64,000 nt of DNA from Diaporthe sp. PMI_573 (lineage: Eukaryota > Ascomycota > Sordariomycetes > Diaporthales > Diaporthaceae). A program made the translations under genes and the position numbers. The stretch is taken from the NCBI GenBank assembly GCA_021399435.1, contig JAJTUP010000084.1, positions 186,001-250,000 on the forward strand, written 5' to 3'. Below the pieces are notes generated by a model. The model was not told the DNA's origin and searched no databases. It saw only the letters and a list, made by a program, of their open reading frames with translations. Shown piece after piece: positions 34,780-44,993 of the stretch (its first letter is position 1; the number at the start of each line of letters is the position of its first letter).

Positions 34780-36169
34780 ATGTCAAAGAAAGACTCGTCT
34801 CTGTCCGCGCAAGATGTCCTAGACAACCTGCATCTACTGGCTCCCGACAATAAGGAAGATATCAACAAGTTCCTCAAATCGTCACCAAATTTCATAAACT
34901 GCCAAACGCAACAACGTCGCTTGCTTGAGTCCCGTGATAAGCTTAGACTATCATTTGTCTGCTGGCAGCTTGCATTTACTACAGCGTCTCCTGGATACCA
35001 GGAGGAGAACCCAACAGAATGGCGTAAATTCGACAAGGAGGCCAAATCGAACCGCGTGGAAACTGATTCGTTAATGCGATGCATTCTCACTATCAGCAAG
35101 ATCTGGGGGGGGGGGAGGCGTTGTTCACCATTACGCCTGGCAATCAAGTGGTCTTTACAGCTGCAATAAGCTTCGTTACTTAGCCAAGAGATTCCCAAGT
35201 TGGCCGGTAGTTGCTACACTGCTCAACCACTCAATTCTCAGAAGGATTCGCTCGACCGATAAGCGGACGCCAGAAGTGAAGAACAACGCCAACCCGATTG
35301 AACCATCAGACCTAGATTACGTGAAGGGGCTAAAGGAGCACCAACTTCAGAACACGGTAGATCTTCCTGAATTACCTCGTGGCTATGGCCGGGGATAGTT
35401 ACGGGCTTATTGTCCGAGAGCAGTTTGCAGGGCTACCATCACAATCGCCATCATCATTTCCCCAACAGTGTCGAAGTTACACAACCACTTTCGACAGTAG
35501 TGGATATGATGGGTCTACTCTTGTACAATCACCCCTATTCCAAGGCGCGGCAACCATGCCACCATCGAGACCGCGTAGTGGTGCCGCGGGTTTCAACGAA
35601 CCAGCTTCAACGCCCGAGGACGACAGCTCTGTCGAGGCATCACTACTCGTGACACGACCGCCGTCATCATCTCCAGGCGTGACCGCAATCCTACAACCAC
35701 TGGGGCCAGCCTCACCGTCAGCTTACCCGTCAGCCTTACCGTTCAACTTCCCTATCACCTTTGCCGCCACCTTTGCCGCCCCCTTCACGGTCATCTTCGC
35801 GGTCATCTTCAACTGCACCTTCACCGTCAGCTTCCCAGCAGACTCCGACATCACCAACCGAAGCAGCTCTCAGTAAACCAGTCCAAAGAAGCTGATGGAG
35901 ATGTGCGCATGATTGACGCTGAGGGCAACGCTGAGAATGGTGACAATCGCTCCAGGAGCTACTGGCCAGGAGCGAGCGGCGCAACAGCGACCTTGGTCAG
36001 TTCCGGAGAAATCGAATACTCCCCAGCGATTAACAATGACAGCAATGGTGGTATCATCGCTAGCATCGATGACAACACGGATGAACAGCATGAAGTCACT
36101 CAGAACAACGACTATAGTTTCGGCGTGTACGCTACTAGCATTAAGTCTAGGGTAACCCCTTATGTGTAG
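34780..36169 (+). pseudogene. Unknown protein gene broken at a G11 tract and further on
   Basis: ATG 34780 opens MSKKDSSLSAQDVLDNLHLLAPDNK..., a helical acidic/basic protein, in frame to the run of 11 Gs at 35105-35115. After the run the coding text continues in another frame (LYSCNKLRYLAKRFPSWPVVATLLNHS, ANPIEPSDLDYVKGLKEHQ) to TAG at 35396, consistent with slippage in the G tract. Further coding-like text follows in shifting frames: a Ser/Pro-rich piece around 35750-35870, then ADGDVRMIDAEGNAENGDN to the stop at 36169. I do not recognise the family. If the G run varies between isolates, the first 206 codons could be restored or lost by a single-base change in run length. Confidence 0.5.
35105..35115. 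repeat. G11 homopolymer inside a coding frame
   Basis: Eleven consecutive Gs lie exactly where the reading frame of the unknown gene changes. Confidence 0.9.
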
Positions 36170-36217
36170 TGCCTATGCCTACTAGTGAGCGTTTCCGTTT
36201 AATAGTAGTAGCTTTAA

Positions 36218-36357
36218 TAAGCTTTCTATCTATTTAGTACTAGTATTTACTATAAGCTTTCTACCTACCTAGTACTAGTATTTATTATAAGCTTTCTATC
36301 TATCTAGTACTAGTATTTAGTATAAGCTTTCTACCTATCTAGTACTATATGTTTAGT
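36218..36357. repeat. 35-bp tandem repeat, four copies
   Basis: The unit TAAGCTTTCTATCTATCTAG plus 15 more bases (ending TATTTAGTA-like) is repeated four times head to tail with a few substitutions, mostly C/T. There are no spacers. It lies in AT-rich DNA just beyond the broken gene. Confidence 0.9.
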
Positions 36358-36560
36358 AGCTATAGTTATACTATAAATAAAATCCTTAAAGTATTTTACC
36401 TAGGTAGAGTTTTTAGTAATCCTGTAAGGTATATTTAAAATTAATTTATATGTTAAAAAGTAGGGTTATGATTATATTGGGGTTACTGACTTACCTGAGC
36501 TACTTTGGTTTTTATAGTGTCCTTCTCTAAGAAGCAAGTACTGGGTGGATGGAAAGTGAA

Positions 36561-36598
36561 ATGCTGGGTGGGCGGACGCTTAATGCTGGGTGGGCGGA
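36561..36598. promoter_or_regulatory. Repeated GC-rich motif upstream of the regulator gene
   Basis: ATGCTGGGTGGGCGGA occurs twice (36561-36576 and 36583-36598), 22 bp apart and about 200 bp upstream of the Zn2Cys6 start codon. A binding site is possible; nothing shows which factor. Confidence 0.45.
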
Positions 36599-36774
36599 TG
36601 CTGGCTGCACTCTGGCTGCCTTCAGCCGCCATTCAGTAACGTCGCGCTTTGATTGGCTGATTAGGCGAACTGCACCGTCTCAAAGATTCCGAAGCTGCCG
36701 AAGACAGGCGCAGTTCATCTTACGCGCTACATTTCCGTCACTGGGTGCAAACGAACCAGCAAGACTGTCCAATC

Positions 36775-38358
36775 ATGCCGAATTTTCGACGAAAGTCATG
36801 TCACCAATGCAGATCCTCAAAATTGGCTTGTGACCGGAAGCAGCCACAGTGCTCCCGATGCGATCGTCGAGGCTGGCTATGTCGGTATTCTCCCGCGTCG
36901 AAGACTCCACGACCACAAGTCAATGAACCCCAGCACGTTCACGAACCCTTATTGCATACACCAGGACATGTTTCTGAAGAGACGGCATCGGGTACTCCAA
37001 TCTTCGAGTCGACTCACACATCTGATCCTGAGGAACTTGACCGGCCACAAGTAGCCGGCTTGTTTGAGAACGCCATCGCTACCGAGGAGATTCAAGACTT
37101 TGGATGGATTGCCGGGTTTAATGACAACCCTCCTTGGACCGGTGATGCCTTCTCCAACTACATGGATCTGTCCTCCACTGGACCAAGGATCGATGTTAAT
37201 CCAGATCTCGTAGCCGACATCATCACCGATACAAACATTGACATATCCAGACGGGCAAACTTTCAGCACTCCATTCTTGTGGACAATAACCTCTTACTTC
37301 GAACGCGACAATGGAGAAGCGTAGAGTCTTCATTGACCTCCCAAATGATGCTGGGAAACATTCTCAAGTATCCTGAAATGCTTGTCAACGGTCTGAACCT
37401 GCCCCCTTTCATCAGTCCGCCATGCTGTGGTGACGAGTTACAGTGTCAACAGTCCGGGTCTCATCAATGTCTTCTGCAACCTTTGGTAGTATGCGCGAGC
37501 GTCATTCGAATGTCGCAAACAGGTGGTCCTGAGAATAAAGCATTCATATGGAGGACAATCTACACGGAGCAGCAAAAGCTTCTCCATGAAGTAAGTCACT
37601 CTTAGCAACCCTTCGCTGAATGTCTGCGGTTGGATGCTCGTGAGTAATTCTAATGACTTTGAAGCATGAATTTTACGAAAAGCCGAATTTGATAGCTGCG
37701 GTTCAAGCTATGTTATTGTATACCATTTTACACATTCAAGGAGTCGGGTCTATTCCGAAACACTATCTCAAATCAATTATAATCACCCTAGGTGTATGTT
37801 CCTCTCTTCAATTCCATTATCAAGCCCTACTAATATTCGGAACTAAAATCCAAAGACAATGACATCCTCGATGATGAAGGTCCGAGATATGGACCATCAT
37901 ACCCAGCATGATGGCATCCCTACTCGGCATGATTGGATATGCAACCAGAGCATGTGGAGGTTAGCTGCCCTTTCCTTTCTACATGACTTGATCCCCATTC
38001 ACATTGATAATCTTTTAGGGTAACGTCATTCTGCTATGCATTGAATGAACTCCTCAGTATAGCAATATCTCCCTCCTCCGACGGGTCATGCAGAAGCGTG
38101 CACCTCCCTAGCACTCGCAGCCTTTGGGCGGCTAAGTCGAATATCGAGTGGCAGCGACAATATGCGAAGCAGCTTTCCAAGCGGCAGTTTAGAGACTATT
38201 TCAGTGTTGCACACCTTCGGGAATATGCCAGATATCCGGGAGACTGCTCGGCAAAGAAGGACTGGGTGGCGGACTTTGAAGACTGGTGCCTGGATCATGA
38301 CGAATTGGGCACGCTTATCTGGATGGCAACAAAGCTGGATCCCGTGTACAAATCTTAG
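36775..38358 (+). CDS. Zn(II)2Cys6 fungal transcription factor
   Basis: ATG 36775 (MPNFRRKSCHQC). Residues 9-36 are the binuclear zinc cluster: SCHQCRSSKLACDRKQPQCS followed by RCDRRGWLC, spacing C-x2-C-x6-C-x6-C-x2-C-x6-C. A Pro/Glu-rich linker follows, then a C-terminal region typical of fungal regulators (LIAAVQAMLLYTILHIQG; LPSTRSLWAAKSNIEWQRQY). Exon 1 is 36775-37590 and intron 1 is 37591-37664 (GTAAGT...GAAG). Later exons are near 37665-37791, 37856-37959 and 38019-38358. The phase between exons 2 and 3 does not close cleanly, so that junction or a frameshift needs a transcript. It lies just upstream of, and in line with, the monooxygenase gene, whose promoter holds a palindrome suited to a zinc-cluster dimer. 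Confidence 0.78.
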
Positions 38359-38509
38359 TCCCTCTTTTTTTTATGACGTCCTCAAGCGGGCAGTGTTTGG
38401 ATTATACAATCAGGATTTATTCGCCTGGCGCGAACATGAGAAAATGATCTTCACTGCGTACTAGGATGAAGATGACTCGGAACTAATCCTATAATTGTAA
38501 ATCGAAGTT

Positions 38510-38519
38510 GGGGGGGGGG
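38510..38519. repeat. G10 homopolymer
   Basis: Ten consecutive Gs in the spacer downstream of the regulator gene. Confidence 0.85.
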
Positions 38520-38700
38520 TTGAGGGTGTATTAGAACATAGAGGGCATACGCGCGACTTTTTAACATTTTTGAGTGATCCATTATACCGCAGATAAGGCA
38601 CCTCACGAATCATGATAATTTGAACCAAACGCGAACGCCGACATATTTTCAAGACAGCATTGTGCATAGATGACATTGCGTTATTCGGATGTGGATACTA

Positions 38701-38786
38701 TTTCGGCGTTTCATCATGCGTGATTGGCTGGCCAGCAAACGAAACCCCGACGACAACAAGTCATAATATTGGCTTTCGGGGTTTCG
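38701..38786. promoter_or_regulatory. Palindromic motif cluster in monooxygenase promoter
   Basis: TTTCGGCGTTTC (38701-38712), CGAAACCCCGA (38740-38750) and TCGGGGTTTCG (38776-38786). The last two are a perfect 11-bp inverted repeat with a 25-bp gap. All three contain CGG/CCG-type cores, as expected for zinc-cluster regulators. About 280-370 bp upstream of the monooxygenase ATG. Confidence 0.55.
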
Positions 38787-38933
38787 AAGCAATTCCGACA
38801 GTCTCGGCCAGTTAGATGACTGAGATATTGAACGTTGAAATCTAAGTCAAGAGCCCCTGTGCATGGTGGTTATGAGGCCCCGTTGAGAGAACCTGTAGCT
38901 TCCCGAATGTGATTCAACTCCTGCTGAAGATCA

Positions 38934-38940
38934 TATATAA
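38934..38940 (+). promoter_or_regulatory. TATA box of monooxygenase gene
   Basis: TATATAA, about 130 bp before the ATG. A CT-rich, TCAAT-containing leader follows. Confidence 0.55.
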
Positions 38941-39067
38941 AGGCGGTTCAAAGTTGGTTGCAGGTTGAGATTAGCCCATCATCAATTTCTTCAATATCAT
39001 TCAATCTCGATCATTTTCAAACGCTGCAACAGCTCCCCATTGACCCCTTAAGCCAACTCTTCTCAGG

Positions 39068-40993
39068 ATGGCTACTATTGATTCGATTGCGAATAAGTAT
39101 GAAGAAGAGCGGGAGAAGAGATTCCAGGCCATTTCGGCTGGAAAAGGAGGTCGCCTCAACTTCAGAAGCAGCTCCCTCATGAACAACCTTGATCAAGATC
39201 CATGGGCCGACTACGACAAGCTCGCCAAGCAACCCCCGCCGTTGCGAGACGATTCTGAGATTCGCTTTCTGATTCTCGGCGCAGGCCACAACGGCATTTT
39301 GTTCGCCTATCATCTGATTGCTGCCGGATTCCAGGCATCTGAAATCGTAGTCGTGGACCCGGCCGGCGGTTTCGGAGGCACATGGTACTGGAACCGTTAC
39401 CCAGGTCTCACTTGTGATGTTGAGGGTTACTGTTACTTGCCACTTCTCGAGGAAACAGGATTTGTTCCCAAACACCGCTACTCAAAGGGCGAAGAAATTC
39501 GTCAAAATGTCGAGGGCATCGCCGAGAAGTGCGGCATACAGGGCATGTTCTGCACAAAAGCGAAGAGTGCGGACTGGGATGATACCCAAAAGCGCTGGGT
39601 TGTCAAACTCAGCCGCAACCTGGGCCCAAGTCACCAGGACCTGAGCGGCGACTTTGTCGTTCGTGCTCAGTTCCTCATGCCCGCCGGCGGTCTTTTCTAT
39701 TCCCCCAACGCGCCCGACGCCCCCGGCCTCGAGGCCTTCATGAAGAATCGCGAAATTTTCCATACTGCTCGTTGGAACTATGCATACACCGGCGGGTCCC
39801 AATCAAAACCCGACATGATCAACTTGCAAGACAAGAGAGTCGGCATCATCGGCACCGGTGCCACTGCAGTCCAGGCCGTCCCCGAACTAGCCAAGTGGGC
39901 AAAGCATCTCTATGTCTTTCAGCGTACCCCGTCTTACTGCGGCCCGAGGGAACAGGTCGAGACGACTCCTGAGAGCTGGGAAAGGGTTGCTGGAAGGCCG
40001 GGCTGGCAGTCCGAGAGGATGAGAAACCTAAACAAGTTCCTCAACGACCATCCAGAGGTGGATGCCGAGGATGACCTTCTCAAGGATGGTTGGAGTCGTG
40101 CTCGCCAGTTCTCTGGCCTAATTGGCAGCCCCCGAGCGAAGGACATCACGCCGGCCAAGGTGTCCGAGCATCTACTGCGTATGCTGGAGCTAGATACAGG
40201 AATCACCAATGATCTCCGTAAGCACGTCGAGCGCGAGGTGGAAGACCCGGAGGTGGCTGAGAAGCTAAAGGCTTGGTACCCTGGCTGGTGCAAGCGCCCG
40301 ACTTTCCACCAGGAGTACCTCAAAGCTTTCAACCGCGACAACGTCACGCTTGTCGATACAGACGGCCAGGGCATCTCGGGCTACACCGAAGGGGGGATTC
40401 TTGTTGGAAAGGGTGAATCAGCCAAGGAGTATGAAGTCGACGTACTTGTGCTGGCGACTGGCTTCGCAACGACGACTGGTGTAGATGGTGACCCTTCTCA
40501 AGTTCTCGACATGCCCATTCGGGGTCGCGATGGCCGCACCTTAACCGACAAGTGGAAAGGCGAGGACTTTGCCACGTTCTTCGGCGTCGCTACCCACGAC
40601 TTCCCGAACCTGCTCTTCTACACAGCGAAAGGTGCGACTGGGTCCGCGAACTCGACGTACCCGTTTTCTATTGCAGCAAAGACGGCTTCCCACATCGCTC
40701 AGGTAGCGGTCAACCAGGCTTCCGATGCCAACCGGGTTGAGGTGGAAATCAGCAAAGAGGCAGAACAACACTATACGGAGAGCCTGAAGCCGTACAGCCC
40801 GTGGTTCGCCACGGTGGCATCCTGCACTCCTACGTACTTCACGGACTACAGAGACCCCACCAAGCAAGATAAGCCTGCAAGTGACAACAAGAAGGCGCAT
40901 GCGGTGGGATGGACTCTGGGGACAGTGGCGTTCGAGAATGATGTTAACAAATGGATCGACGGCAACCTAGAGGGATTTGTTGTACGGGGCTGA
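39068..40993 (+). CDS. Baeyer-Villiger-type flavin monooxygenase, 641 aa
   Basis: Single exon, ATG 39068 to TGA 40991-40993, no disruptions. The first dinucleotide fold is FLILGAGHNG (GxGxxG, about residues 68-76, FAD). GGTWYWNRYPGLTCD (103-117) is the type I Baeyer-Villiger GxWxxxRYPG-x-xxD fingerprint. FHTARW (231-236) is the HxxxW core of the second fingerprint, here without the usual FxG start. VGIIGTGATA (258-267) is the NADPH-binding fold, and VLATGF (about 462) is the late flavin motif. The expected reaction is O2- and NADPH-dependent conversion of a ketone to an ester or lactone; the substrate is unknown. Length and layout are normal for fungal family members, often found in polyketide or terpenoid clusters, but no synthase gene is in this window. 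Probably controlled by the adjacent Zn2Cys6 gene. Confidence 0.88.
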   Translation: MATIDSIANKYEEEREKRFQAISAGKGGRLNFRSSSLMNNLDQDPWADYDKLAKQPPPLRDDSEIRFLILGAGHNGILFAYHLIAAGFQASEIVVVDPAGGFGGTWYWNRYPGLTCDVEGYCYLPLLEETGFVPKHRYSKGEEIRQNVEGIAEKCGIQGMFCTKAKSADWDDTQKRWVVKLSRNLGPSHQDLSGDFVVRAQFLMPAGGLFYSPNAPDAPGLEAFMKNREIFHTARWNYAYTGGSQSKPDMINLQDKRVGIIGTGATAVQAVPELAKWAKHLYVFQRTPSYCGPREQVETTPESWERVAGRPGWQSERMRNLNKFLNDHPEVDAEDDLLKDGWSRARQFSGLIGSPRAKDITPAKVSEHLLRMLELDTGITNDLRKHVEREVEDPEVAEKLKAWYPGWCKRPTFHQEYLKAFNRDNVTLVDTDGQGISGYTEGGILVGKGESAKEYEVDVLVLATGFATTTGVDGDPSQVLDMPIRGRDGRTLTDKWKGEDFATFFGVATHDFPNLLFYTAKGATGSANSTYPFSIAAKTASHIAQVAVNQASDANRVEVEISKEAEQHYTESLKPYSPWFATVASCTPTYFTDYRDPTKQDKPASDNKKAHAVGWTLGTVAFENDVNKWIDGNLEGFVVRG

Positions 40994-43655
40994 ATAGAAG
41001 CCATTGGTCTGTGATGAAGGTGTAGGGTATAGAGGTGTAAATGACGCATAGTTGAGAATGGCACGGCACCAGTTGATGATCTTCGGGGGTCTCTGATAGA
41101 CAGAGTACGAAATCACAGCACTCCCTGCTTCTAGACGCAGCAGGCTTCGCGCTTCGTCCAATTTGCCATGGCCGCGATCTCGGAGCTTCTACAGCCAGCC
41201 TGCATGTGGGAAAGTAAACAGCGGACCACCTGAACGGAAGCCAGCTGCCTTTTCGGACCGCAGGTGCATGCAACGGGGACGTCAGGTACTGTGTACATTA
41301 GATTTTGATAGACCGATCCGTACACCTGGTCCACTGGCCAGCTGATCATGGTTGTGATTGGTGCTCACACGAGAATAATGCGGCTTAGAGGAAGTCTACG
41401 CTTTATTGATTCTAGTAACCTGCAATGCATTCCGCCATAGTTCCACAAAATAGTTCCACAATAGCAATTAGACCACCAGTCACACTTCAGGGCTTTACTA
41501 GCTGAGTCTCTCTCGGTGGACGATGAGTACTGCATCGGGTAATTAAGTCGGAATATTCTACATGTAGCAGGAAAAGCAAATGTTTCAAGTTATGGGCAAA
41601 CCTGTTGAATAATATTTGAACACATGTGTGTAGCTACCTATGCTTTGCGGCTCCCTCTGGAAATTCCAAAAAAAAACAACCGCTCCTATCTACATTCTAC
41701 ATAATCTGGTAATTTTCCTAATTCGTTGTTGTTTACTTTACATGGTCTCTTACTTGATTTCTGATCAGGTCGTCAGTTGTCCCCAGACTAAACAGTACAA
41801 TTGCATGAACGACTATCCGTCCAACAGGCTATACAAAAATTTAACACGAAAGAGGTGTACAGAGCCTCGTGCGTGCCTGCGAATACCACCATCATCACTT
41901 GCATTCATCTCACAACTCCTACCCAAACCGCGGCTGTTCGACAAGATATCTACAAGACGACCCCGAGACTATCCGCATACTGAGGAATCCAAAATTAACA
42001 CTAATCAGAGTGTCAGACACCCTGTTAGGGGAGACCAAAAGTCTACTGATAATCTGTAACTTCGCGTTTGGGCTCATTCTTGGTGAAGACACTGATGTAG
42101 ACCAGGTTATACCTTGCCCGGGCGTTTCTCCCTCCCCGCTTTGCCGCAGCAAGCGCACGCGTTACGCCACTTTGAGTAACCACCGATTACCGCAGCAAAA
42201 CAACGTCGAACAGCAGTCTCATCAAACTACACCCGTCTTTGCCATCTACCAGCGGCCCTCCTGCATCTGTAATCTTGCGATTTCGAATTTTGATCTCAGG
42301 CAATGGGTGGAGTGACGGCCGCACAGCGGGAGTTGGGATGGAATGTCAAGATCCTCGTCCACTCGGGTATTGGTTTGTGTTTTTGCTGGCTCTTACAGCA
42401 GGATAACCTCATCACTGTAGCAGAGGTCAGGTGTGAGCTCGATCTTTGATTTATACTCCAGGACACTTTATAGCAGGCGGCCTTGCTGCCTTTAGCTCGG
42501 GCTGCGAATGCGGTTCCTATCATCGTTCTCGACAAGAACAACTCAACGGCATTCCCAACTCCTCCACCGAACCAGAAAAGCTGAGTACTACTACGTCTTC
42601 CACAATCCAGATTGCACCGGCCAGACGAAGGAACATCCCTTTAGAATGAAAGGGACACGAGGGTCAGGTGCTGGGTCGAAGCTTCGCTCGAGAAATGGGC
42701 CACATTGCTGGAGCTGAAAGTCAATGGTGGCTGGTAGCAGGTTGGGGAACTTGGCGTCCCTGAATATGCAGCTGCAATATGATTCGCAGAGGATACTATT
42801 CAGGGGCGCGTGCATACGTTCATCCATGACTCACGATTGTGATGCTGCTTAGTTTGCTCCCAGCCCTCACCCTCCCTTGTTATAATGCGAACTAGGGGCG
42901 GGCATGTCGGTTAAGGTGAGTTTGGAGGGTGAGTTCAGGAGCTGAGAAGGCAAGGCCACGCACCCACCACCCGCCCGCACTGCTTGGATGAATACGTGGA
43001 TTGCGACCTTAACCATATATACTACAGGACATCGACAGGGCACCACTTACCGACAAACAAAACAACTAACGCAGATTCCTCAGTTTCTGAGGCGGAGATG
43101 CCGCACCGTGCGGCGACGCGCCACACAGTTTCTATGACTACCACCTGGTGAATGAACTTGATTCTCCTCCTGCTGGTAGCTGCTATCATTGGCGCGCCAA
43201 TTATGTAAGCCACCTCTCCTGATCAGCGTTTTGCTATATTGGGCTGCTAGTAGCATCTTTAGAACAAGGTTGCGCGCAGCAAAGTCTGATGTCTGGGCCG
43301 TCCTATTAATAAGGTTTATAAGTTACAGGAGACGGACAAACGATAGCCAGTACTAGATCGCACAGTGAGTGAGGACCTCGAGCGATGTCGACCAAAACCG
43401 GGCTATTTATGCGTCCCAGCAACGTTCTCATTCCTTGAATGCCACTCCATCCTCGGTCCATCAGCCTCCACAAACACCAATACGCAGGTTTCGGAGCGGT
43501 GCCGACTTGTCCTGGGTGTCAACATCAACTCGGAGCTACCAAAATAGCACAACTGGCATCCAGGTTCGCTTCGAGCCACTTTGACAGCGCGCATCAAAGT
43601 GGCAAGCATATGCCAAAGTGGCACCTTGTGCAAAAGTGGTGTATCTTGGCGTTGC
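40994..43655. other. Intergenic, 2.7 kb
   Basis: No gene recognised on either strand; frames are short and compositionally odd. Confidence 0.45.
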
Positions 43656-44760
43656 CTAGTTTTGCAGTGCGTCCAGGTTAGCGATTGGTAGGAAGATACT
43701 GCATGTTAGGGGCGGGCTGAAGACATTGTCAGGTGGGAGTTTGGCTGGGCCGGCACATCTGTTAAACCATAACGCAGGTTGTCCTAAAGGGGGGGGGGGG
43801 GTTGCAAAGCTTCGCAGATGTGGGGACGCTGTCGCACATTCCGTGACCGATCGTGCGGTGGCTGGGCACAATCGAGTCCACGACTGGTCAATATTCCCCC
43901 CGCAGAACATATGACAGCAGTGCATCACACTGAATGCAACCCACTGTCTAGCACTATTCATGCACACCGGAAGCCCGCAATCCTTCGCCGCCTCGGCGCC
44001 AATGATTGGAATTCTGGAGACAACTGAGCGAGACGCCGGCTCCTGCGTGGCGGAACTGCTGATGTGCTTCTTGGGGCAATACGCCGAGACCTGACAACTT
44101 TGCGCCCTGGTTCCAAATGTTAGAGTCGACGACAAGGACGGGGGCCGCAAAGCCCACCTGGGATGGTCCGAAGCCAACTCTCTACTGCTTGCTGCAGGAC
44201 AGGCCGCCGTTCGACTCAAGCAGACACACGGCAATCTGCTTCCATTTCCGACAGGGTAAGTGTGACTGGCGGCGTGCCGACCGAATTGCTCTTTGGTCAG
44301 CCGATACAGCTGCCCTTCGAAGTAATATCGTGTGCGTTTCCAAAAGGCGAGGACGTGGAGATTGTCGTCCCATGATACAGAAGGATGACGAGCGTTCGTC
44401 TTCAAGCAGACACTGTCTTTCTGCATCTGCACCTCGGCCTTGCGCACTATCTGTATTCCCTCCGGCTTGATTTGCAGACGTCGTTCCATGTAGTACCGGA
44501 CCTGAGGCATAGGAAATACTGCCCTTATCAGGCTCACTACGGGCGACATACAGGTAGTTGAGACACCCGTGGATGAAACTTTGGATCAGCTCGCTCGAGG
44601 CTACGCCGCTGCACCCAGCCCTGCCAGGATAACGACCATGCCCGAAGAGTGCCATCCACCCCGTCACGGAATCTCTTCTCAGCTTCCGCCGCTGCCTCCG
44701 ACCCTGTCAGATTAACGACCATAGCTGAAAGAATTCCATCATGTCTGGATGTCATGCCAT
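43656..44760 (-). pseudogene. Unknown coding relic
   Basis: The first third of a 297-codon minus frame starting at about 44549 is protein-like (VRYYMERRLQIKPEGIQIVRK, DDNLHVLAFWKRTRYYFEGQLYRL). Coding-like text just upstream lies in other frames (LIQSFIHGCLNYLYVARSE; NIWNQGAKLSGLGVLPQE near 44110). The remainder is Ser/Pro/Cys-rich noise. Probably a frameshifted gene of unknown family. Confidence 0.35.
43789..43801. repeat. G13 homopolymer
   Basis: Thirteen consecutive Gs, the longest of four G runs of 10 or more in the window. Confidence 0.9.
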
Positions 44761-44850
44761 CACCATAAGGAGTGCCAGTAGGGGATATCCATCAACGTGC
44801 GAAGACTGCCCGCTGCCCCCAGCCCTGCCAGGTTAACGGGTATGTCCAAG
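44600..44850. repeat. Degenerate repeat, three copies
   Basis: Related 30-40-bp blocks around CCCTGCCAGGTTAACG recur near 44615, 44695 and 44810, roughly 80-115 bp apart. On the minus strand they read LAGLGAA, LTGSEAA and PGRAGCS. Confidence 0.5.
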
Positions 44851-44993
44851 CCCGAGAGACGGATATCTGCTACACGGCTACCTGCCCATCGTGAATTCAA
44901 GTTGCCTGCCCGTGCACTTGGCTCGAGGCGTCCCGCTCGTGTCCTTGTCTTGTCGTCTGGTGATCGTGCTTGCAGGTACAAGCTCGTTGCTAC

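Noticed and set aside
36218..36357. Possible CRISPR-like array
   Set aside because: Units are contiguous with no spacers, and the genome is fungal.
43656..44549. 297-codon minus frame as an intact gene
   Set aside because: Only the first third is protein-like; the rest is Ser/Pro/Cys-rich noise across a G13 run.
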